Positions 35,172-43,521 of a stretch of DNA of 64,000 nucleotides are shown here, piece after piece. The DNA is from Streptomyces sp. SAI-135. Its GTDB lineage: Bacteria; Actinomycetota; Actinomycetes; Streptomycetales; Streptomycetaceae. The first letter of the stretch is position 1, and every line of letters begins with the position of its first letter. The notes beneath the pieces are model-generated. The model had not been told where the DNA came from and did not search any database. It saw only the letters and a list, made by a program, of their open reading frames with translations. The position numbers and the translations under genes are program-made. The stretch covers positions 8,928,001-8,992,000 of the forward strand of contig NZ_JARXYP010000002.1 of NCBI RefSeq assembly GCF_029893805.1, read 5' to 3'.

Positions 35172-35858
35172 GTGGACTGGGCTAGGTTCGCGCAGGAGAT
35201 GGCGTCCATGGCGCGGGATCTGCTGGCGCAGGATTCGGTGACTGCCACCCTGGAGCGGATCACCGGCGCGGCGACCGAGCTGGTCGAGGGCTGCGATGCG
35301 GCCGGCATCCTGGTGCTGCGCGACAAGAACATCGAGACGCTCGCCCCCACTCACCAGATGGTCATCGACAGCGACCAGCTCCAGGAGCGGCTGGGGGAGG
35401 GCCCATGCTTCGATGCCGCCCGGAGCTCTTACGGTGAGCGGGTCTTCCGCATCGCCGACCTCACCGCCGAGCACCAACGCTGGCCCGCCTACGCCCCTCA
35501 GGCCCACAAGCTCGGGGTGGGCAGCATGATGGGCATTCTGCTCTTCACCGAGGAGGAGGATTTGGGGGCGCTGAACTTCTACTCCCGCGAGCCAGGCGTG
35601 TTCACCGCCACCAGCGAGACGGCCGCACTGCTGCTGGCCTCCCATTCAGCCGTCGCCTTCTCCAGCGCCCGCACCCACGCACAGATGGAACAGGCCGTCG
35701 CCACCCGCCACACCATCGGTGAAGCCATGGGCATCCTCATGGGCAGCCGCCACCTCACCGAAGAGCAGGCGTTCGACGTCCTGCGCCGTTACTCACAGGA
35801 GAAGAACATCAAGCTCCGCGAGATCGCCCGCCTCATCTGCGAACAGGGCACCCTCTGA
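35172..35858 (+). CDS. GAF-ANTAR regulator
   Basis: 228-residue protein with a GAF sensor (about 20-160: ATELVEGCDAAGILVLRD, GPCFDAAR) followed by an ANTAR RNA-binding domain (about 170-226: RHTIGEAMGILMGSRHLTEE, LREIARLICEQG). ANTAR proteins bind paired hairpins in nascent RNA and prevent termination. Start GTG 35172 follows GGGAGG. It stands alone, with IS debris behind it, so its RNA target must be elsewhere. Confidence 0.92.
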   Translation: MDWARFAQEMASMARDLLAQDSVTATLERITGAATELVEGCDAAGILVLRDKNIETLAPTHQMVIDSDQLQERLGEGPCFDAARSSYGERVFRIADLTAEHQRWPAYAPQAHKLGVGSMMGILLFTEEEDLGALNFYSREPGVFTATSETAALLLASHSAVAFSSARTHAQMEQAVATRHTIGEAMGILMGSRHLTEEQAFDVLRRYSQEKNIKLREIARLICEQGTL

Positions 35859-36013
35859 CCCTGCGCGGCGGCAGGGACTTTACGCAGGCCACCGCTGCTC
35901 CTACGGGCGCGTCGAGGGCTGCCGCCGCTGCTGTACGGCTGCGCCCTTCGCCGGCAGCCGGAGCAGGGCCCACCTTGCGTCGCCTGGGCAGACGAGCGGT
36001 GACGGGTCCGGTT

Positions 36014-36129
36014 CGGTGATCGGCGGGACCACCGCCCGCATCCGTGACCTGGATGCCCTGCGCTGGCTGCATGCTGGTGAGTCGGCCATCCTCTTCGGCT
36101 CGGTCGGAGTGGGAAAGACCCACATCGCC
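36014..36129 (+). mobile_element. IstB fragment of an IS21-type element
   Basis: One frame reads DLDALRWLHAGESAILFGSV followed by GVGKTHIA, the Walker A region of IS21-family helper ATPase IstB (usual GPVGVGKTH). No start and no remaining 200 residues are present. It runs directly into a piece of a different transposase. Confidence 0.7.
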
Positions 36130-36352
36130 GCTGTGGAAGACCGTCTGTGAACGCCACCGGCTGTGGTCGGGCGACGTGACGTGGAAGCGTCTGCTCCAGC
36201 AGGTCCAGGCCGCTGCCGACGCGGCGGGTGGGACCGACTGGGACATCTGGGTCGACTCCACGACCGTGCGGGCGCGTCAGCACGCGGCCGGAGTCCGCAC
36301 CGGCGCGCCGTCGGCCCCCACATCACAGTGGGACGAAGTCCCAGAACGCCAT
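36128..36352 (+). mobile_element. IS5-family transposase fragment
   Basis: The frame LWKTVCERHRLWSGDVTWKR, then LLQQVQAAADAA, then DWDIWVDSTTVRARQHAAG matches the N-terminal third of IS5-like transposases, including the first Asp of the DDE triad (VDSTTVRA). Both ends are missing, and it is fused to the IstB piece. The whole interval 35859-36418 is IS debris without an intact gene. Confidence 0.75.
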
Positions 36353-36418
36353 TGACTTCCCCGGCCTATCGGAGCGATGTCGGTTTGCCTCACTCGCGAC
36401 GATCCGGGCGGCCTTCCG

Positions 36419-36982
36419 CTACTGCGGTGCGATGGCTGCGACCCAGTCATCGACCGCGAGGACATCTGCCCATTGCGGGAACAGCTTCTCGGTGAGCATC
36501 CGGTGCACCTCGGGGTCGGTGTCGAGGCAGGCATCCGCCAGGACGGTGAGGCCGAAGTCCAGGTCGATGGCATGCCACAGGGTGGACAGCACCACAGCGC
36601 TGGTGGCGATCCCGGTGAGAACAAGGCTGTCGACATCGCGAGCCCTGAGTACCAGGTCGAGGTCGCTGCCCGAGAACGCGCTGCCTCGCCTCTTCGTGAC
36701 CACGACGTCGCCCTGCTGGGGCGCGACGTCGTCATGGATCTCGGTGCCAGGGGCTCCCTCAGTGAACAGCCCTGCCCGCACGGCGTTTGTCATCACCTTG
36801 TTGCGTGGGCTGACTTCTGGATCGCCCGGCCGTAACCCGAGCACCACGTAGATCACGGTGATACCTGCGGCCCGGGCACCGTCGATCGCTCTTCGCAAGC
36901 GCGGCAGATATCCGGAACCGTCATCGGCTATGGCCACGACGTCCCGCTGGACGTCCATCACCAGAAGTGCGCTGTTCGCCAC
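36419..36982 (-). CDS. Isochorismatase-family protein lacking the catalytic cysteine
   Basis: 187-residue cysteine-hydrolase-fold protein. The catalytic Asp (LLVMDVQRD) and Lys (VVTKRRGSAF) are present. However, the position that is Cys in active family members (usual GVATNVCVEST) reads GIATSAVVLST. A non-hydrolytic or altered activity is therefore likely. Start GTG 36982 follows GGGGA; the frame is open to 37024. It is on the same strand as the STAND regulator 120 bases upstream and may be its target. Confidence 0.88.
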   Translation of the reverse strand: MANSALLVMDVQRDVVAIADDGSGYLPRLRRAIDGARAAGITVIYVVLGLRPGDPEVSPRNKVMTNAVRAGLFTEGAPGTEIHDDVAPQQGDVVVTKRRGSAFSGSDLDLVLRARDVDSLVLTGIATSAVVLSTLWHAIDLDFGLTVLADACLDTDPEVHRMLTEKLFPQWADVLAVDDWVAAIAPQ

Positions 36983-37102
36983 GCTCGCCGTCCCCTCTCC
37001 ATTGGGACAAGTCTGATGGATCAACCGAGTTGGGGTGGAGGTTCCGGAGATCTTCGCCGAGCAGCACGTCCGGTGACGGTCTTCCGCGGTGGTGCAGGGG
37101 CC

Positions 37103-39232
37103 TCACTCTTCCGCTGGCGTGTGCGACACGGGCGGTTGCCGAAGCAGTTGGTCGATGAGGCGTTCCTTGGCGAGGGCGAGGTGGCGCCGGTAGGTGCCGT
37201 AGGGCACCCCGAGCCGCCGGGCGGTGGCCCGGTGGGTGCGAGAGGCGGTGAGATAGGTGGCGGTGAGCGCCTCGTGGGCTTTGACGCCCGCGGAGTCGGT
37301 CTGGATGGCATCGAGGGCGGTGATGAGGGCGCAGCGCAGGTCCGCGGCCCGGTCGGATGAGTCTTGCGGTACGAGGTGGGAGTGCAGAAGGCCGCTGGTG
37401 GCGAATTCCCGGGGAGAGTGCCAGGTGCGCAGCGCCTCGAGCACGCCTTCCGTGAACGCCGCGCGCGTCGGCCGGTCGCCTGGGCCACGCGTGGCGGCAG
37501 CGGCGGGCCAGGTCGTCACCGGCGTGACCGCCGCACGGGCCCGGTGTTGCACCCACTGTTCCATTGTCTGCCGTCGCCAGTCCCGGCCGAAGACGTGCTG
37601 CTGCCGCCCTCCGACGTCCACGGCCGCGAGGTGCGGCATTCCGGCCTCGGCGAGGTAGCGCCCCCACCGGTCGGCGTCTTCGAAGACGGTGAAGGTCACC
37701 GCGCGTCCGTGGGTGCGCATCTCCTCGCCGATGGCGCGTCGGCTGATGAGCTCCATCAGGGGCGAGGGCCGCTGGTGCCCGCCTGGTTGCACCGCGAAGC
37801 GGCGGATGCCCAGGTGCTCGCCGGGCCCCAGGGGAGCGGCCGCCTCCACGAGGTCCCAGACTGCTGCGATCACCGGATCCGCGGCGCGGTCCTCCGGCAG
37901 TGGCACGTCCAGCCGCAGGACGGCCATGAACGAAGCGGGCGCGGCGGAGCCTGCGTAGCGGTGGACGCGGAAGGCCTCCGGCTGGCGGCGCACCCAGTGC
38001 GCGACCGCGGCCGCCGATGCCGGGCCCTCCGCCTCCTCCGCCATGCGCAGCACGCCGGGCACGTCGTCGGGCCGTAGCGGAGTGTCTTCGATGTGAGGGT
38101 GCGTCCGGTAGTTGTACAGAACGTCCGGGCCGGCCTGGTGGCGGAAGAGGAACATCCACTCCGCGACCCGCAGCAGCGCGTCGTCCTCGGCGGCGGAGCG
38201 CACGGCCTGCAGGCCGGCGAGTGAGATGCGGACGCGTACGTCGTCGTAGCGCTCGGGGTCCCGCCAGCGCAGGTCGGCCGCCAGGGTGGAGCGCACCGCG
38301 TCGTGCGGGTGCAGTCCTTCGGGGGTGGCTTCGATGTAGGGCAGTTGGCGCAGCCAGGAGAACACGGTGCCGCTGTCCTCAGTACCGAGTACCGCACGCA
38401 GCAAGGGCTCGCGGGTGACGTAGGCCTGGGCCACCACCTCGAGGGCCCGCCGGTGGACGGCGCTGGGCAGGTCGCCCACGAGCCTCTCGACCAGGGTCGT
38501 CAGGACGTCACCGGCCGGTTCCCACGGTGCGCCTGGTGTGGCTGCGGTCACGGAGGCCGCCAGTGAGAGGGTGAGGGGGCTGCCTCCGGCGAAAGAGACG
38601 TAGGCGCCGCGCTGTTCGGCAGGGACACCCCGGGCGGCGAGCAGGGCGTGTGACTGGGCGGCGTCCAGCGGCCGCACGGCCAGCGCGGTGAACAGCTGCG
38701 CCCACCCTGGGTCCAGGGACCATTCGGGGTCGGGGGCGATCCTGCCGGCCAGGATCACGACCGCGTGGTCGGCGAGCCTCGGCAGGAAGGTCTCGCGGAG
38801 CCACGCCTCGAGGGGCTGACACTGCTCGAAGGTGTCGATGAGCAGCACCGCGCCGGGCTCGGTGCACGCCGGGGCCGCGGCCTCCTCCAGCCGGCGCGGA
38901 TCGGCGTCGAGGAACCGCCCGTCCACGTGCACCACGCGACGGCCGGTGAGGTCGGCCTGCCGGGCGGCGTAGCGCAGCAGCGAGGACTTGCCGATGCCGC
39001 CGGGGCCGTGGACGTAGGCCACGAGCGGAGCGTCCGCCGCGCCCGACAGCATCCGGTCGAGCAGCGCCCGCTCCGGCTCCCTGCCCACCAGGGCGTCGGC
39101 TCGTGCCGCGGCCAGTCGGCCCGCCAGTCCCGCCGCTTCCACTCCGCGCTCTCTTCCGGTGCTGTCCGTGCACTCCAACGCCGGGCTTGCCACGTCGGGT
39201 TCGCCACGGTCAGCGACGGGACGGATCGTCAT
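37103..39232 (-). CDS. Large STAND-type AAA regulator
   Basis: 709-residue ATP-binding regulator. Walker A is GPGGIGKSS (76-84) and Walker B VLLIDTFE (129-136), followed by winged-helix and helical arms typical of STAND/LuxR-MalT-like proteins. The C-terminus (about 660-705: LTASRTHRATARRLGVPYGT) looks like a sigma4/HTH region. There is no membrane segment. The ATG 39232 sits in a near-duplicated 17-base sequence (39225-39241 and 39243-39260), so the start may be shifted. It faces an AraC gene on the other strand and may control the isochorismatase-like gene downstream (inference). Confidence 0.82.
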   Translation of the reverse strand: MTIRPVADRGEPDVASPALECTDSTGRERGVEAAGLAGRLAAARADALVGREPERALLDRMLSGAADAPLVAYVHGPGGIGKSSLLRYAARQADLTGRRVVHVDGRFLDADPRRLEEAAAPACTEPGAVLLIDTFEQCQPLEAWLRETFLPRLADHAVVILAGRIAPDPEWSLDPGWAQLFTALAVRPLDAAQSHALLAARGVPAEQRGAYVSFAGGSPLTLSLAASVTAATPGAPWEPAGDVLTTLVERLVGDLPSAVHRRALEVVAQAYVTREPLLRAVLGTEDSGTVFSWLRQLPYIEATPEGLHPHDAVRSTLAADLRWRDPERYDDVRVRISLAGLQAVRSAAEDDALLRVAEWMFLFRHQAGPDVLYNYRTHPHIEDTPLRPDDVPGVLRMAEEAEGPASAAAVAHWVRRQPEAFRVHRYAGSAAPASFMAVLRLDVPLPEDRAADPVIAAVWDLVEAAAPLGPGEHLGIRRFAVQPGGHQRPSPLMELISRRAIGEEMRTHGRAVTFTVFEDADRWGRYLAEAGMPHLAAVDVGGRQQHVFGRDWRRQTMEQWVQHRARAAVTPVTTWPAAAATRGPGDRPTRAAFTEGVLEALRTWHSPREFATSGLLHSHLVPQDSSDRAADLRCALITALDAIQTDSAGVKAHEALTATYLTASRTHRATARRLGVPYGTYRRHLALAKERLIDQLLRQPPVSHTPAEE

Positions 39233-39470
39233 TGGGGATCATCTCGTCATTGGGGGATCAATCGCGGTCGTCTCCTCGGCGGTTGCGCAGGTAGAGGCGG
39301 CGTCGGCGTGCAGACCGGGCAGCACCGGGCAGCTCACTCCCGCGCACCGCAGGCGGTAGATCGTTGACGTTCAGGCGCTGCCAAGCGTAGGAACGGCCGC
39401 GCGTAGAAAGCATGTACGTTTGCGACACCAGATGGGATTCCGGCGACATCTTCAGCGGCGCGGAGGGCAC

Positions 39471-40460
39471 TTGAGCGGCAGACCGCGTTTCCACGGTCCG
39501 GACGACAGGACGGGCACGTTCACCGTCGACGCCGAGTCCACCGGCATCGGCCGGGGAACGTGGGAGCCGTTCGTCGACGCGTGGAACGCGCGCATGGGGG
39601 ACCTGTACCCGCTACCGGAGTTCAGCACTTCCACGATCGAGGGCTTCCAGGGAACGATGCGCTCGGTGACCCTGAAGGACACTGCCGTCAACGAACTCTG
39701 GGGCTCATCACCGCTGAGCACCCGCGCGGTCGGGCGACAAGAGCACGACGAGATCAGGCTGTACGTCGGGCTGCGCGGCGCGGTGGCCCTCAAGGACCCG
39801 CATGATCAGGGCGGTGACGCGTACGTCTCGGCCGGCAGCTACTTCGCGCACCACGTCGTGACGGAGAACCACTTCCACACCACGCCCGAGATCGGCACCC
39901 GCATCTTCATCTTCCCCGGCGACGCCCTGCGGCACCTGGTCGTCGGAAAGCCGCGCATCGGTCGGGCCGACTCGCCCGCGGCGCAGATCCTGATGGCACA
40001 CACCAGCATGGTGCAGCGGGTGGTGGGCGGCCTCAGCGCGGCGGGCGCGCATGCGTCCCGCAACGCCCTGCTCGAACTGGCCAAGGGGCTGGTCCTGGAC
40101 CACTTCGACGACTGTGAGCCCACTTTCACGCCGGCGCTGGCGCAGGCGGCCAAGGATATTGCCGATGCCGGCCTCACCGACGCCGCCCTGTCGCCGGCCG
40201 CGGTCGCCGCGCACCTGCACGTCTCGGTCCGCACGCTGCAGCGGGCGTTCGCGAGTCTGGACGAGTCGTTCAGCTCCTACATCCGCCGCCGGCGCCTGGA
40301 GGAAGCGGCCGCGGCACTCACCGCGCCTGGCTCACCGCTCAGCGTCTCCGAGGCCGCCGCGCGCTGGCACTTCACCGACAGCAGCCACTTCATCCGTGCC
40401 TTCAAGAAGCACTACCGGACGACACCGGCGCACTACGCCCACGCCCGCCGACCGGCCTGA
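39471..40460 (+). CDS. AraC-family transcriptional regulator
   Basis: About 329-residue regulator. The N-terminal half resembles the AraC-binding-like ligand domain (GTWEPFVDAWNARMGDLYPL, QEHDEIRLYVGLRG). The C-terminal 110 residues hold two helix-turn-helices (AVAAHLHVSVRTLQRAFASL, FIRAFKKHYRTTPAHYAHAR). The start is uncertain: TTG 39471 has GGAGG 4 nt upstream, and ATG 39432 and TTG 39420 are in frame. It is divergent from the STAND regulator gene, with about 240 bases between. Confidence 0.88.
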   Translation: MSGRPRFHGPDDRTGTFTVDAESTGIGRGTWEPFVDAWNARMGDLYPLPEFSTSTIEGFQGTMRSVTLKDTAVNELWGSSPLSTRAVGRQEHDEIRLYVGLRGAVALKDPHDQGGDAYVSAGSYFAHHVVTENHFHTTPEIGTRIFIFPGDALRHLVVGKPRIGRADSPAAQILMAHTSMVQRVVGGLSAAGAHASRNALLELAKGLVLDHFDDCEPTFTPALAQAAKDIADAGLTDAALSPAAVAAHLHVSVRTLQRAFASLDESFSSYIRRRRLEEAAAALTAPGSPLSVSEAAARWHFTDSSHFIRAFKKHYRTTPAHYAHARRPA

Positions 40461-40573
40461 CGCCTCGATCCCACTGCCACGTGCCGGGGCACCGGCGACT
40501 GCCGTGGCCGGCCCGGCACCTCGCCGCGTCCTGTTCCGCTGCGGTCTGTGGGGCTCCCACTCCTGTCGAGTCC

Positions 40574-41077
40574 CTATGCTCCGCCTTTACGGCGGCGGGA
40601 CACGGCCGAGCGCGGTGGCGTGGAGCGCATGTGCTCGCGTACCGGCGCCAGCAGGGCGGCGAGGGCCTTGACGTCGTCGCGTGACAGCGGCTCGAACAGC
40701 AGGCCGCTGACCACCTCGACGTGACCCGGCAGCACCTTGGCAAGCAGTTCACGTCCGGCGTCGGTGAGGGTGACGGTGATGCTCCGCTCGTCTTCCGGTG
40801 AGGGAGCGCGCACGACCAGGCCCCTCTTTTCGAGCAGATCCACCTGGTAGGTCAGGCCGCTGCGGCTGTAGACGACGCCGTCGGCCAGGTCGGTCATGCG
40901 GTGGCTGCCGGTCGGCGAGTCTCCGAGGCGGGCCAGCAGCTGGAACTGCACATAGCTGAGATCACCGGCCTCGCGCAGCTGCTGCTCGACCGCGTGCCGG
41001 AGCAGGCTGGTCACCTCGATGAGGTCGAAGTAGGCGCCGAGCTGTACGGGATCGAGGGATGGCGGTGCATCAGGCAT
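40574..41077 (-). CDS. MarR-family regulator
   Basis: 167-residue MarR repressor with a winged helix (YVQFQLLARLGDSPTGSHRM, GLTYQVDLLEKRGLVVRAP) between dimerisation helices. It contains no cysteine, so redox sensing through thiols is unlikely; a small-molecule ligand is expected. ATG 41077 starts the conserved part; the frame is open upstream but crosses the operator. A copy of the TGCTTCGAATTCGAAG site lies 14 bases before its start, and two perfect copies precede the quinone oxidoreductase gene 1.4 kb away. It probably represses itself and that operon. Confidence 0.92.
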   Translation of the reverse strand: MPDAPPSLDPVQLGAYFDLIEVTSLLRHAVEQQLREAGDLSYVQFQLLARLGDSPTGSHRMTDLADGVVYSRSGLTYQVDLLEKRGLVVRAPSPEDERSITVTLTDAGRELLAKVLPGHVEVVSGLLFEPLSRDDVKALAALLAPVREHMRSTPPRSAVSRRRKGGA

Positions 41078-41090
41078 GAACGGAGTGTAC

Positions 41091-41108
41091 TGCTTCGAAT
41101 TCGAAGAG
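41091..41108. promoter_or_regulatory. MarR operator copy 1 (TGCTTCGAATTCGAAGAG)
   Basis: CTTCGAATTCGAAG is a perfect 14-bp palindrome, one arm short of the perfect 18-bp copies at 42465 and 42501. It overlaps the MarR gene's promoter region, consistent with autoregulation. The remaining bases up to the cupin gene show no other element I can support. Confidence 0.8.
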
Positions 41109-41360
41109 TGTGGCCGGCCGTCCCTCCAGCCGCCACAGGCGGAGCCTGCACAGAACTCTCCGCGGACGCCGGTGTCATCCAGGGCGCTGCGCCGGGCGAA
41201 CGTATGGATCTCCAGCCGGATGCCGTGACCTCCTGAGCCCACGCCGTGGGCAGTGTTGGGCCTGACTGAGCACCGCAGAACATGGAGAACGGGCAGCGGG
41301 GCAGCGCAGGGTTGCGGACAGGAGGACGGCGCCGCCGCCCGCGGACCCCGAGGATCGGCC

Positions 41361-41828
41361 ATGAGCATCCCCCATCTCGCACAACGTGAGGATCACCAGC
41401 AGCTCGAGTGGATCGGCGGGAGCGTCTTCAGCGTCCTGCTCGACGCCGAGGCGACCGGCGGGCAGCTGACCGTCGGCCGCTTCGACGTCAGCAAGGGGGA
41501 GGCGCCGCCGTTCCACGTGCACAACAACGAGGACGAGGTCTTCCTGCTCCTGTCCGGTTCGGCGCTGGTGTGGGCCGGCGAGGAGGAGCACGAGTTGCGG
41601 GAGGGCGGCGTCGTCTTCCTGCCCCGGCGCATCCCGCACGGCTACCGCATCACCTCCGAGAAGGCGGATCTGCTGCTCATCTCGACCCCCGGGGGGCTGG
41701 AGAAGATGTTCCGCCACGCGGGCCGTGACCTTCGTGAGCCGCGCCCGGAAGGCTTCGAGATCTCCCCGCAGCTGCTCGCCGAAGCCGCGGAACTGTCCGG
41801 CAACACAGTTCTCGGTCCTCCCCGGTGA
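41361..41828 (+). CDS. Cupin-domain protein
   Basis: 155-residue single-domain cupin. Motif 1 is PPFHVHNNEDEVFLLLSG (His, His, Glu metal ligands) and motif 2 FLPRRIPHGYRI. It lacks a signal peptide. ATG 41361 has GAGG 8 nt upstream. It is divergent from the MarR gene and 49 bases before the FMN reductase gene. Quercetinase-like dioxygenase or a binding role are both possible; with the neighbours, aromatic or quinone catabolism fits (inference). Confidence 0.88.
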   Translation: MSIPHLAQREDHQQLEWIGGSVFSVLLDAEATGGQLTVGRFDVSKGEAPPFHVHNNEDEVFLLLSGSALVWAGEEEHELREGGVVFLPRRIPHGYRITSEKADLLLISTPGGLEKMFRHAGRDLREPRPEGFEISPQLLAEAAELSGNTVLGPPR

Positions 41829-41877
41829 CGGCACCACGGTCCGGTGGCAGGGAGGAAGCCGTGCACACGCTGCCGGG

Positions 41878-42453
41878 ATGAGCACCGCCGTGTGGAGTCC
41901 GGTGTCCCTGGCCGTCGTAAGTGCCGGTATCGGCCATCCGCGCCCCACTCGCCGGCTCGCGGACTGGGTTGCGGAGGCTGTGTGCCGGTCGCTCGCGGCC
42001 GGCGGTGCGCGCGCCGAGGTGGAGGTGGTGGAGCTGCACCGGCTGGCGGCGGACCTCCACGCGCATGCCGTCCAGGGCCGCGCCAGCCGCGACCTGCGGG
42101 AGGCGCTCGCGGCGGTCGTGGCGGCCGACGGGCTGGTGGTGGCGACCCCGGTGCTCGCCGGATCCCCGAGCGAGGTGTTCGAGTCGTTCTTCGCCGTCCT
42201 CGGGGACGGAGTCCTCTCCGGCATGCCGGTGCTGCTGGCGCTCAACAGCCACTCCCAGTGGCGGCCGCCCGACCTCGCGCAGCTCATACGCAGGCGCCTG
42301 ACCGACGTGCACGCCGACCCCATGCCCACGGTCGTCGTCGCCGGCCCCGCCGACTGGCGGCCCACGGCCCGAAGCGACGCGGGACGGCTGCACGCCCGCA
42401 TCGACCGAGCCGCCACGGAACTCGCCGCGGCGATGCGCTCGCACCGACAGTGA
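41878..42453 (+). CDS. NAD(P)H-dependent FMN reductase (CE1759-like)
   Basis: 191-residue flavodoxin-fold reductase. The core SLAVVSAGIGHPRPTRRLAD is the phosphate-binding start of this family, followed by VVAADGLVVATPVLAGSPSE and FFAVLGDGVLSGMPVLLAL. I chose ATG 41878, which begins the conserved part; the ribosome site is weak. It follows the cupin gene and precedes the double operator and the quinone oxidoreductase gene. It may supply reduced flavin to an oxygenase (inference). Confidence 0.85.
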   Translation: MSTAVWSPVSLAVVSAGIGHPRPTRRLADWVAEAVCRSLAAGGARAEVEVVELHRLAADLHAHAVQGRASRDLREALAAVVAADGLVVATPVLAGSPSEVFESFFAVLGDGVLSGMPVLLALNSHSQWRPPDLAQLIRRRLTDVHADPMPTVVVAGPADWRPTARSDAGRLHARIDRAATELAAAMRSHRQ

Positions 42454-42464
42454 CCGACGGCACT

Positions 42465-42518
42465 TGCTTCGAATTCGAAGCAGATGTACCGTCGCAGCAG
42501 TGCTTCGAATTCGAAGCA
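42465..42518. promoter_or_regulatory. Two perfect MarR operators upstream of quinone oxidoreductase
   Basis: TGCTTCGAATTCGAAGCA occurs at 42465-42482 and again at 42501-42518. Each is a perfect 18-bp palindrome, and their centres are 36 bases apart. The second ends 29 bases before the ATG at 42548. The same sequence, with two altered bases, precedes the MarR gene. A tight cooperative repression site is expected. Confidence 0.88.
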
Positions 42519-42547
42519 CATTGGAACCAGTGAAGGTGAGAACCGAA

Positions 42548-43492
42548 ATGAAGGCAGTGCGTTTCCACGAGTACGGCGACCCCGGCGTCCTGCGCTACGA
42601 GGACGTGGAGCAGCCCGTCCCCGGCGCCGGTCAGGTCCGCATCCGCGTCGCCGCCACGTCGTTCAACTCCGTTGATGGCAACATCCGCGGCGGCTTCATG
42701 CGCGGCCCCATACCGGTCGAGCTGCCGCACACTCCAGGCATCGACGTGGCCGGTACGGTCGACGCCCTGGGCGAGGGTGTGACCGGCCTCGCGGCCGGTG
42801 ACCAGGTCGTCGGATTCCTGCCGATGGACAAGCCCGGCGCCGCAGCGCAGTACGTCCTCGCCCCCGCCGAGATCCTCGCCCCGGCACCCAAGAGCGTCCC
42901 GCTGGCCGACGCAGCCGCACTGCCCGTGGTGGCACTGACCGCCTACCAGGCGTTGTTCGACCACGCCAAGCTGACCGCCGGACAGCGCGTGCTGATCAAC
43001 GGCGCCGGCGGAGCGGTCGGCGGCTATGCCGTGCAACTGGCCAAGAACGCCGGCGCCCACGTGATCGCCACGGCCAGCCCGCGCACCAGCGAGCAGGTCA
43101 GGACGGCAGGTGCCGACGAGGTCGTCGACCACACCGCCACGGAGGTGACCGCGGCGGTCACCGAGCCGGTCGACGTCGTCCTCAACCTCGCACCGGTCGA
43201 CCCGGCACAGCTGGCCGCGCTCCCTGGCCTGATCCGTTCCGGTGGAGTGCTGGTGAACACCACGGTGTGGATGCCCGCCCCCAGCGACGAGGACCGCGGC
43301 GTGCGCGGCATCGACCTGTTCGTCCGCAGCGACGCCGACCAGCTGGCGCAGCTGGTGGCGCTGGTCGACCGCGGGGAACTGCACATCGCCGTCGCCGAAC
43401 GGGTGCCGCTGGCCGAACTGCCCGCACTGCACGCCCGCGCCGCCGCAGGCGCAGTGTCCGGCAAGGCCATCGTCGTCCCGCCCACCGCCTGA
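42548..43492 (+). CDS. Zinc-independent quinone oxidoreductase (QOR/MDR family)
   Basis: 314-residue NADPH-dependent oxidoreductase of the medium-chain dehydrogenase superfamily. It begins MKAVRFHEYGDPGVLRYEDV, has a Rossmann motif INGAGGAVGGYAVQLAK, and lacks the structural-zinc cysteines, as in quinone oxidoreductases. ATG 42548 has AAGGTGAG 7 nt upstream. It lies just after two MarR operators and 29 bases before the alpha/beta hydrolase, forming an inducible two-gene unit. Confidence 0.93.
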   Translation: MKAVRFHEYGDPGVLRYEDVEQPVPGAGQVRIRVAATSFNSVDGNIRGGFMRGPIPVELPHTPGIDVAGTVDALGEGVTGLAAGDQVVGFLPMDKPGAAAQYVLAPAEILAPAPKSVPLADAAALPVVALTAYQALFDHAKLTAGQRVLINGAGGAVGGYAVQLAKNAGAHVIATASPRTSEQVRTAGADEVVDHTATEVTAAVTEPVDVVLNLAPVDPAQLAALPGLIRSGGVLVNTTVWMPAPSDEDRGVRGIDLFVRSDADQLAQLVALVDRGELHIAVAERVPLAELPALHARAAAGAVSGKAIVVPPTA

Positions 43493-43521
43493 GCCCTCCC
43501 GACTTGAGAAAGGCACCAGCC

